Of a stretch of DNA of 64,000 nt, positions 17,864 through 24,263 are shown in pieces. The position numbers were made by a program, and so were the translations under genes. Each line of letters begins with the position of its first letter. The stretch's first letter is position 1. Where the stretch lies: NCBI GenBank assembly GCA_016188985.1, contig JACPGM010000119.1, positions 1 through 64,000 of the forward strand, given 5' to 3'. This stretch comes from Lentisphaerota bacterium (GTDB lineage Bacteria; Verrucomicrobiota; Kiritimatiellia; JAAZAB01). The notes below the pieces were generated by a model. It was not told the origin of the DNA and searched no databases. It saw only the letters and a program-made list of their open reading frames with translations.

Positions 17864-18061
17864 GTGGATCGAATTTGGTTTCCGCCGGCTTGCCCGCCAT
17901 AGCTTTGAGCGACGGCGGGAGGCGGATTCAAAAAAGCTAGGCCAGCTTGGCCCGGATGCCGACGCGCCGCGCGAAGCACTATACTTGTGTATGCGCGAGC
18001 GCGGAAAGCCGGCAGACGGACCGAGATCGCCGCAGTCTTTTTTGAACCAAATTCGATCCAC
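17864..18061 (-). repeat. Structured element E5, copy 1
   Basis: A 198 bp element is bounded by perfect 17 bp terminal inverted repeats (17864-17880 and 18045-18061, GTGGATCGAATTTGGTT and complement). An inner perfect 10 bp arm pair follows (17927-17936 and 18037-18046). Between the inner and outer arms on one side is a bulged hairpin closed by TCCGCC/GGCGGA. The core is closely similar to 58513-58679 on the plus strand. It starts 25 bases after the stop of the GT2 gene, in the same orientation. Confidence 0.85.
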
Positions 18062-18089
18062 TTGGGTTGCGGGCAACAGCCCGCCTTAG
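18061..18089 (-). repeat. E4 hairpin carrying the stop codon of the GT2 gene
   Basis: On the minus strand CTAAGGCGGGC-TGTT-GCCCGCAACCC forms a stem of GCGGGC with GCCCGC. The TAA inside its first bases is the stop codon of the glycosyltransferase gene that ends at 18086. Confidence 0.75.
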
Positions 18090-18835
18090 GGTGGCGGGAA
18101 AAGCGCCGAACGGCGCAGGCCCATCCTGGCCAGCCGGAAAGCCAGCGCGGTGGCTACGCAGCCCAGACCATAGACGAGGCTGCGCCGGAAATTGATTGAA
18201 GAGGCCTCCGGAAAGTATTTAGTCGGACAGGTAATCTCCGCCACGCTGAACCCCTGCCAGATGATCTGGGCCAGAATCTGGTTGTCGAAGAGAAAATCAT
18301 CCGAGTTGGGCTCAAGCCTCAGGCGCTGGAGCAGGTTGCGCGAGAAGGCCCGGTAGCCCGTGTGGTATTCGGAGAGCTTGGCGCCCATGAGCAGATTGGC
18401 TACCAGGGTTAGCGCCCGGTTGGCGCAATACCGCCAGAGCGGCATGCCGCCTTTGAGCGCGTACCCGCCCAGGATGCGCGAACCCAGCACGCACTCGTAG
18501 AGGCCGTTGCCGATCAGCGCCGCCATGGCCGGAATAAGTTTCGGCGTATACTGGTAATCAGGATGCACCATGATGATGATATCCGCGCCGGCCGCCAGGG
18601 CAAGGCGATAGCAGGTTTTCTGGTTGGCCCCGTAGCCGCAGTTTTCTGCATGCGTGTGAACCGTGACGTGTTCCAGCTTCCTGGCCAGCTCAACCGTGCG
18701 GTCATGACTGACGTCATCCACGAGGATAATTTCGTCCACCACTTCCTGCTGCATGACCTCGTGATAGGTCGGGAGCAGCGTCTTTTCGGCATTGTAAGCC
18801 GGCATCACCACCACAACTTTCTGCTGTTTGAACAT
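18086..18835 (-). CDS. Family 2 glycosyltransferase (dolichyl-phosphate mannose synthase type)
   Basis: The 249-residue GT2 starts at the ATG at 18835, which has GGGAAG six bases upstream. Eight extra codons upstream lie in a GCCGTCGCC/GGCGACGGC hairpin. The GT-A fold is visible as VVVMPAYNAEKTL at the N-terminus, EIILVDDVSHDRT for the nucleotide-sugar Asp pair, and IIMVHPDYQYTPKLI for the metal-binding acidic motif. No C-terminal membrane pair is obvious. It probably transfers a sugar to a lipid carrier or glycan, but the substrate is unknown. Its stop lies in a repeat hairpin. Confidence 0.88.
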   Translation of the reverse strand: MFKQQKVVVVMPAYNAEKTLLPTYHEVMQQEVVDEIILVDDVSHDRTVELARKLEHVTVHTHAENCGYGANQKTCYRLALAAGADIIIMVHPDYQYTPKLIPAMAALIGNGLYECVLGSRILGGYALKGGMPLWRYCANRALTLVANLLMGAKLSEYHTGYRAFSRNLLQRLRLEPNSDDFLFDNQILAQIIWQGFSVAEITCPTKYFPEASSINFRRSLVYGLGCVATALAFRLARMGLRRSALFPPP

Positions 18836-19263
18836 GATTGACTTCCCGGCCGTCGCCATTAGCCTTTTGGCGACGGCGCAATGCCGAAAAATAATGCCCG
18901 AAGACCGGCCAGCCGGCGAGCAGATTTTTTGCCGGCCGGCCGGTAGGGCAAGATGCGCTCAGCCCAAACCGCAATAACGACAGTTTTGATCGCCGCCCCA
19001 AAATAACTGAACCATTACCACCAGAAAAAAATGGAGGAGAATTCCTTGTTCCCAAGAATTCCTTGTTTTCACTTGACAAAACCCGGGCTAATGCAAGAAT
19101 CAGGGCATAGTTTCTAATATCGTTCATGGTCATGGACCGGATACGCAACAGTCGAGGAAAACCATTAAAGGAGGTGATGCCGCTGCGGCGCTGATGATGA
19201 AAGCGAGGCCAAGCAAACGGTGCTTCGGTCTCAAACGGTGTATGCCAAAGGAGGATCGGAAAA
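18836..19263. other. Gene-free divergent region
   Basis: It separates the minus-strand GT2 gene from a plus-strand gene. It holds the 9 bp hairpin GCCGTCGCC/GGCGACGGC at about 18848-18877, a twofold AAGAATTCCTTGTT word near 19036-19068, the candidate promoter listed next, and a five-codon open frame behind AAAGGAGGTG at about 19168-19194 that could be a leader peptide. I see no larger gene. Confidence 0.5.
19073..19105 (+). promoter_or_regulatory. Candidate promoter for the surface-repeat gene
   Basis: TTGACA at 19073-19078 is a perfect -35 box. About 17 bases downstream is only a weak -10 (AGAATC/AAGAAT). The transcript would have a leader of about 160 bases before the ATG at 19264. Confidence 0.45.
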
Positions 19264-20052
19264 ATGAAACGTTATTTGCCATTATTATGTCTGGCCGGCC
19301 TTATCGGCTGGGCGACCGCCGGGTCGGGCTGCCCGTTCCAGCTCTCGCTCGTCAGTCCGGTTGCGATTGTCCCGGAGAATAAACCGGTTAGCGGCCTGCG
19401 CCTTAACCTGATTTACGGGGCTAATGAAAACGTGACCGGCTTTGACCTGGGCCTGGTTAACCATGCCCATAAGAGCCTGAAGGGAATGCAACTGGGTGTC
19501 ATTAACTTCGTCTGCGAAAACGTAAGCGGCGGGCAATTAGGCGTCATTGATTTTGTCTCCGGCAACGTATCCGGCGGCACCCTGGCGGCGGTTAACCTGG
19601 TTGGCGGAAACTTGTCGGGCGAGGAAGTCGGACTGATCAACTGGACCCAGGGCAACCTGTCCGGTTATGATTTCGGTCTGGTGAACCTGGTTGGCGGAAA
19701 CGTCGCCGGCGAAGAGTTCGGCGTGCTTAATTGGGCCGGCGGCAACGTGGACGGATGTCAGGCCGGCTTGCTTAATTGCGCCAGCGGCACAGTGGCCGAT
19801 GGCCAACACGGGTTAATGAATGCCGCGCACGGCGGGGCCTCCTATCAGGGCGGACTGATTAACTGGACCGCTAAATTGGACGGCTTCCAGTGGCTGGGCA
19901 TCAATGCCGCGAATGAGGCCAAGGGCCTGCAACTCGGCGCGATTAACTACGCCGTCAAGCTGGTCGGTCTGCAGATCGGAGCGCTGAATATCATCTGGGG
20001 CCGGGAAAACGTCTTGCTCCGCGTGCTGCCGATCGTCAATGCCAGTTGGTAG
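19264..20052 (+). CDS. Exported repeat protein, LA_2272-like surface repeat family
   Basis: The 262-residue protein begins with a signal peptide (MKRYLPLLCLAGLIGWATAGSG). It then consists of about nine imperfect 15-20 residue repeats, each with a GxxLGxxN core (for example GMQLGVINFV, GEEVGLINWT, GLQLGAINYA). This is the pattern of the LA_2272/LA_2273 surface-repeat proteins, which are predicted outer-surface beta structures of unknown role. AAAGGAGGATCGGAAAA precedes the ATG. The gene stands alone between opposite-strand genes. Confidence 0.8.
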   Translation: MKRYLPLLCLAGLIGWATAGSGCPFQLSLVSPVAIVPENKPVSGLRLNLIYGANENVTGFDLGLVNHAHKSLKGMQLGVINFVCENVSGGQLGVIDFVSGNVSGGTLAAVNLVGGNLSGEEVGLINWTQGNLSGYDFGLVNLVGGNVAGEEFGVLNWAGGNVDGCQAGLLNCASGTVADGQHGLMNAAHGGASYQGGLINWTAKLDGFQWLGINAANEAKGLQLGAINYAVKLVGLQIGALNIIWGRENVLLRVLPIVNASW

Positions 20053-20141
20053 CGCTAAGCGGATCGAGTACCGCTAACGTGAGCAGGTGGCCGCGCCTAA
20101 AGGCGTGGCCACACTGCTTTTTACGGCGCGCGACGCGCTCT

Positions 20142-20870
20142 TCAGGGATTTTCAAAGCCCTCGAACTTTTCAGCGCCTTGTTCCGGCGAACCGGGCGATG
20201 GCCGATGCATTGGAGCCAATCGGTCCTGGAGCTGCCCCTGCCCCTGCGCGGAACGACCCTGGAAGCCCATGCCGGATGATGGCCGCTTCGCCCGGATGAG
20301 TTCACGGAGCTTGGTCTGCTGCTCGGTGGTCAGCGTATTCTTCACCTTGAGCATCATCGCAAAGCGCAGGCGCTTGATTTCGCTTTCGATCGTCAGCAGC
20401 TTGTCTAATTGCGCCAGCACCTTTTTCTCATCAGGGCGCTCCTCCTTGACCATTTCGGCAAAGGCTTCGTTCTCCGCGCTCTGCTGCCATTGCAAGTCGG
20501 TGAACCGCGCCATTGTCTTCTGCATTTCCGACCTGATGGCGGTCTGCTGGTCATCTTTCAGCCCGATGGCCTTCTGGTTCTGCATAACCAGTTCCGGCGG
20601 GAAAAAGTTGTCCAGCAGCGGATCGCCGAAGCCCCCACCCTGTCCCGGCATAGGCGGTTTCTGTCCGCTCATGCCGCCTCCGCCCATGCCGCCGCCGCCC
20701 ATACCACCACCGCCCGGCAGTTGCGCCCAGGCAATGGCGCCGGCAAAACAGACGACCGCAATAATCATTTCAACCCTTCTTCGCCAAGAAGCCCCGTGGC
20801 TGACCACTGGGCTGAATAATGCCTTAGGCTTCGCAGGGTTCCGCAACGACGGCTTCACTTTCCTGTTCAT
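20142..20870 (-). CDS. Spy/CpxP-like periplasmic protein with glycine-rich linker
   Basis: The 242-residue protein starts at the ATG at 20870, with AGGAGGG five bases upstream. After a basic start and a hydrophobic export segment (MIIAVVCFAGAIAWAQ) comes a GGGGMGGGGMGGGGM linker. An all-helical region follows, rich in Lys, Glu and Gln, with LTTEQQTKLREL near the end, the LTxxQ signature of Spy/CpxP and CnrX-type periplasmic chaperones or metal sensors. It lies behind an ECF sigma and its putative anti-sigma gene, so it probably belongs to that envelope-stress regulon. Confidence 0.72.
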   Translation of the reverse strand: MNRKVKPSLRNPAKPKALFSPVVSHGASWRRRVEMIIAVVCFAGAIAWAQLPGGGGMGGGGMGGGGMSGQKPPMPGQGGGFGDPLLDNFFPPELVMQNQKAIGLKDDQQTAIRSEMQKTMARFTDLQWQQSAENEAFAEMVKEERPDEKKVLAQLDKLLTIESEIKRLRFAMMLKVKNTLTTEQQTKLRELIRAKRPSSGMGFQGRSAQGQGQLQDRLAPMHRPSPGSPEQGAEKFEGFENP

Positions 20871-21264
20871 ACGCCCTCCTTTCATTTTCTGGCATTGTTA
20901 TTGACACAGGCCAGCATTCATCCAGTCCGGAGCTGAATGAAGTGCCAACCCGATCTTCCCACGGTGTGCTCGCTTCGGTCAAAAGGACGTCAGTCGCGGC
21001 ATCCCAGTTGGCCAGCGCCGCCCATTGGCGGGCCTCTGCCGCGGCTTGCCGCGTTTTTACCTGGTACACGGCCAGCGGCGCGGCCGCTAAAATGAGCACG
21101 GCCGCCGCCATGGCCAATCTCAACCCGGTAGTAAAAAAATGAACCTGCGCACGGCGCGGCGGCGCATTCCAGAGACGGTCGAAAGTCGGCGCAGCCTGAA
21201 GATCCTGAGACTTAAGCTCCTGAAAGAGGGAACGCAGCCGATCATCATGTTCATTGGTGTTCAT
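20824..21264 (-). CDS. Putative anti-sigma factor (single-pass membrane protein)
   Basis: The 146-residue product has a short N-terminal cytoplasmic stretch (DDRLRSLFQELKSQDLQAAPTFDRLW), one membrane helix (LRLAMAAAVLILAAAPLAVYQV) and a periplasmic C-terminus. It overlaps the ECF sigma gene by 14 bases and its own 3' end overlaps the Spy-like gene. The position and topology are those of an anti-sigma factor. No zinc-binding HxxxCxxC motif is present, so the assignment rests mainly on context. Confidence 0.7.
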   Translation of the reverse strand: MNTNEHDDRLRSLFQELKSQDLQAAPTFDRLWNAPPRRAQVHFFTTGLRLAMAAAVLILAAAPLAVYQVKTRQAAAEARQWAALANWDAATDVLLTEASTPWEDRVGTSFSSGLDECWPVSITMPENERRAYEQESEAVVAEPCEA

Positions 21265-21856
21265 TGAAATAGCCTGATTGTTTGAACAATTCGCGCAGTC
21301 CGGCTTTGCCGCGCTCGTAGTGCGTTCGGGCCGTGCCGACCGTTACCCCCATCACCCCGGCCGCTTCGGCTAAACTCAGGTCCTGATAGAAGGCCAAGTG
21401 CAGCACTTCGCGCTGCCGGCCTGGTAACCGCTCCAGCGCCGCGCGCAACAGCTTCCAAAGCTCCCCGCGCTCCGAAGCCTGATCGGCGCCGGGGGGCAGT
21501 TCCGCAGGTTCTTGCTCGTGGGCGAACCGTTCCAGCAACTTCCGGCGCAACCAGTGCCGCCGGCGCGCTTCGGCGGCCGTGCGCCGGATAACGGCGAAGA
21601 GCCATGTTTTGAACGATGCCTGGTTGTTTCCGCCGGATCCCTGAGCGTCCGGCAGGTGGGCGCCACCGGCGAGAAACCGCGCGCGGCCTTGCAGGATCTT
21701 CAAATAAGCGCTCTGTAACACGTCGGCGGCCTCCTCGGGATTATGCGCGCAACAACTCAGGGCCCAGCCATAACTCGCCGCGTGGTGCTGTTCCAATTGC
21801 CCGCGCAGGCGAGATTCATCCATGACACCATCCCCGCGTTGTGCTTCTCTAACCAT
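21251..21856 (-). CDS. ECF-family RNA polymerase sigma factor
   Basis: The product is 201 residues. Region 2 is recognisable in NPEEAADVLQSAYLKIL...TWLFAVIRRTAAEARRR. Region 4 is in LERLPGRQREVLHLAFYQDLSLAEAAGVMGVTVGTARTHYERGKAGLREL. The ATG at 21856 follows GAGGAACGAATA. An ATG 33 bases later has no good ribosome site. A TATAAT-like word lies at about 21877-21883 on the minus strand. It directs polymerase to an unknown regulon that probably includes its own operon with the anti-sigma and Spy-like genes. Confidence 0.92.
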   Translation of the reverse strand: MVREAQRGDGVMDESRLRGQLEQHHAASYGWALSCCAHNPEEAADVLQSAYLKILQGRARFLAGGAHLPDAQGSGGNNQASFKTWLFAVIRRTAAEARRRHWLRRKLLERFAHEQEPAELPPGADQASERGELWKLLRAALERLPGRQREVLHLAFYQDLSLAEAAGVMGVTVGTARTHYERGKAGLRELFKQSGYFNEHQ

Positions 21857-21991
21857 TATTCGTTCCTCGCGGGCTGATTATATGACCTGAAAATTACACA
21901 AAAACCGCAATGCCCAGGTTATAGCACAGGTAGCGAACAAGAAATAGACGTGTATCTTGAGGTCCGCTTGGTATATTTCTGCCACGTGCTT

Positions 21992-23893
21992 ATGAGTCCT
22001 GATATTACACAACCCGGACTAACTTCCCAGCCCAGCCCGCCCGCCTACAACGCTATGCGTAGCATTGCTGGCGGACGGCGTCTGGTTTATTTTCTGCCCT
22101 GGTTGCCGAGTGTAATGGCGATTGCCCTGCGCTTAGCCTGTCTGAACGAATTCATTTCTTCGCCTTTTTTTCTCCCAATGGGCGGCGACCGCGGCTTGTA
22201 TCATAGCGTAGCCAGTCGCCTGGCCGGCGGTCAGGGCTGGAACGATGTTTTTACTTTCATGCCGTTTTATCCTTACTTGCTCGGCGGCCTCTACAAACTG
22301 CTGGGCGGCGCTAATCTGGCCGCCGCGGCTATTTTCCAAGCCCTGCTGGATGGGCTTACTGCGCGCTTGATTTTCGGTTTGGCTTTTCGCCGCTATGGCC
22401 AGGCCGCCGCTGTCATGGCCGCATCGGGCTTTGCCCTGCTGGGTCCGGCAACCACCTATTCGCTCGTTACCATGCCGGTCGCCTTAGGCCTTTTCTGGAC
22501 AGCCTTAGCCGCCACGTGTCTTGACCGATGGCGTGAGCAATGGACTTGGATTACGGCCGGCGCTGTTGCGTTGATCCTCGGCATCGGCGGCCAGATTCTG
22601 GGCTTCTTCTGGCTGGCAATTCCAGTTATTTCGTTTTGGATTCTTCTCGGCTCACGCCGGCCGCTCGCGCCGCGCATCGTTCAGGCCGCGCTCATTCTCG
22701 GCCTGGGCTATGCCTGCCTTCTGCCTTCGCTTATCCATAATTTTAGGTTTTCGCGCGAATGGATTCCGGTAGCAGCGCATACCGGCTTGAATCTCTATAT
22801 GGGCAACAACCCGGCCAGTCACGGCTATGGCACGGCGCTCCCCGGCATCCGCTTAAGCGCCGAAGAAATGACGCGCGACGCCACGCGCCTGGCCTCGCGC
22901 GCCATCGGCCGCGATCTGACCGTGGCCGAGGCCGACCGCTTCTGGCAGGCTCGGGCCCGCCGGTTCTGGAGAGAGCACCCGGCGCAGGCCTTGCAATTGC
23001 TCTCGCGCAAAGCCCAGCGGCTTCTCAGCATCCGCGAATTTGACGACACCGGAATCTACCGGCTCCTGCCGACGGCGGTGCCATCCTTGAAACTCGCGGC
23101 TGTCAGCTTCGGCCTGGTATGGCTATTAGCCTGTGTGGGCTACGGGTTCCGGCAATGCACCCGTTCAACAACGGGTTCCTGGATAATTTTGCTTTGCTGC
23201 GCGGCTGGAGTGCTCATTACTTTTGTGACGACGCGCTACCGTCTGCCGCTGGCCGTGCTCTTGCTGCCGGCGGCCGGCGGCACACTGGCCGCTTTGCCGG
23301 GTCTGTTCCGCGCCCCACTACGTCGGGACTGGCGACGTCTACTCATTGGCTGTGGTGGCGCTCTGCTGGCCATCTGGCCGCATGCCCTGCCGGACACTAC
23401 TTTTGTGGATGCGCTCAATCAATCGGCCTACTGGCACCGGCAAGGCAACAGCGGCAAGGCTTTTGCTTACGCCCAACAGGCTCTGGAGCGTCAAGGCGAT
23501 TCGGCCGAGGCCTGGTTTGCCTTAGGCAATGCGTTCTACCTGGAAAAAAAATATGCGGCGGCGCTTGAGGCCTTTGAGCGGACGCTTTCAACCCAGCCGG
23601 AACGAACGGATGCGCTCTTCAATGCCGGTCTGACGTTAGAACACCTGGACCGGAAGACCGAAGCGCAGAAGCATTACGAGCAAGTAATCGCCCTGGACAA
23701 GCACCACGCCCAGGCCTGGTTTGCGCTGGCGATTATTTACCGCGCTCAGGGGCAAACCACGCAGGCCCAGCAGGCCCTGTCCGCCGCCGCCGCGCTCGTC
23801 GGCTGGGATCATCCGGACATCGTTAAATTCCAGGCCGAGCACTATCAGCCGGCTCCGGGAAGCATAAGGGGGGAAGCAGACGACCCTTATTAG
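21992..23893 (+). CDS. PMT/ArnT-like multi-pass membrane protein with C-terminal TPRs
   Basis: The protein is about 633 residues from the ATG at 21992. An upstream ATG at 21950 is possible but adds a non-family segment. There are 10-12 membrane helices with an early acidic motif (PMGGDRGLYHSVASRLAGGQGW) like the GT-C mannosyltransferases, which use a lipid-linked sugar outside the membrane. From about residue 485, three tetratricopeptide repeats follow (AEAWFALGNAFYLEKKYAAAL, TDALFNAGLTLEHL, AQAWFALAIIYRAQG). Residues about 17-28 are encoded by a palindromic repeat that was inserted into the start of the gene. The acceptor is unknown. Confidence 0.8.
   Translation: MSPDITQPGLTSQPSPPAYNAMRSIAGGRRLVYFLPWLPSVMAIALRLACLNEFISSPFFLPMGGDRGLYHSVASRLAGGQGWNDVFTFMPFYPYLLGGLYKLLGGANLAAAAIFQALLDGLTARLIFGLAFRRYGQAAAVMAASGFALLGPATTYSLVTMPVALGLFWTALAATCLDRWREQWTWITAGAVALILGIGGQILGFFWLAIPVISFWILLGSRRPLAPRIVQAALILGLGYACLLPSLIHNFRFSREWIPVAAHTGLNLYMGNNPASHGYGTALPGIRLSAEEMTRDATRLASRAIGRDLTVAEADRFWQARARRFWREHPAQALQLLSRKAQRLLSIREFDDTGIYRLLPTAVPSLKLAAVSFGLVWLLACVGYGFRQCTRSTTGSWIILLCCAAGVLITFVTTRYRLPLAVLLLPAAGGTLAALPGLFRAPLRRDWRRLLIGCGGALLAIWPHALPDTTFVDALNQSAYWHRQGNSGKAFAYAQQALERQGDSAEAWFALGNAFYLEKKYAAALEAFERTLSTQPERTDALFNAGLTLEHLDRKTEAQKHYEQVIALDKHHAQAWFALAIIYRAQGQTTQAQQALSAAAALVGWDHPDIVKFQAEHYQPAPGSIRGEADDPY
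22040..22076. repeat. Palindromic repeat, copy B, inside a coding sequence
   Basis: The sequence begins CCCGCCTACAACGCTATGCG and ends TTGCTGGCGGAC, and is related to 7086-7117 and 61902-61937. It lies within the first 85 bases of the GT-C-like gene and encodes roughly PPAYNAMRSIAGG without breaking the frame. Confidence 0.7.
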
Positions 23894-24263
23894 ACCCTTA
23901 TGACTGACCGATTATGGTTACGTCCCCGATCATGGTTTACCCCCTCACCTTGGAGTTGCCCCAATCTGTCCTGCCCGATCTGAACCTGGCGACCTGCGCA
24001 AGGACCTTCGGCGCTTTTCATACCCGCAAAAAACGCTTGCCGGATGATGTATGCAATATTACCGTATCTGACTTCGAAATAAACCATTATTGCCGAGTAC
24101 CTGCTGGATAGCCTCGTGGCGTCCATCAAGCGCGTGGCCGCGCCAAACACGCCCGCGCCGTTCTCTACGCCCATGGAGAAATTTTATATCCCCAGCGTTG
24201 AACGGATCACGGAGGCGGCGCAGGCAATCATGACCTTTTAACTCAGGTAAAAACAGGGGGTAG
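23894..24263. other. Region between the TPR protein and GH2 genes
   Basis: There is no intact gene. The right half is the dehydrogenase remnant described separately. The left half (23894-24085) shows nothing I can identify. Confidence 0.5.
24086..24241 (+). pseudogene. Remnant of an alpha-ketoacid dehydrogenase E1 beta C-terminus
   Basis: This frame ends with TAA and reads IIAEYLLDSLVASIKRVAAP...PMEKFYIPSVERITEAAQ. It resembles the last 50 residues of pyruvate or branched-chain 2-oxoacid dehydrogenase beta subunits: a conserved RV-A-x-x-x-x-P-x-PFS segment followed by E-x-F-YIPS. No start or upstream domains are present in any frame, so it is probably the stump of a deleted gene. The match is from memory of the family and is short. 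Confidence 0.55.

Larger units (their letters stand above)
17535..18085. other. 550 bp gene-free region made of interspersed repeats
   Basis: No gene is supported. In the minus-strand direction it contains hairpin E4 at its edge, structured element E5 (copy 1), a tract resembling TTCTCCGTAAAACTGTCAT...TTTTAACGG at about 17745-17786 that recurs at 58789-58830, another E4 hairpin at 17721-17744, and a CACGC...GCGTGG hairpin with GCCTGCGGCAGGG at about 17643-17683 that recurs at about 58685-58735. Confidence 0.7.
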
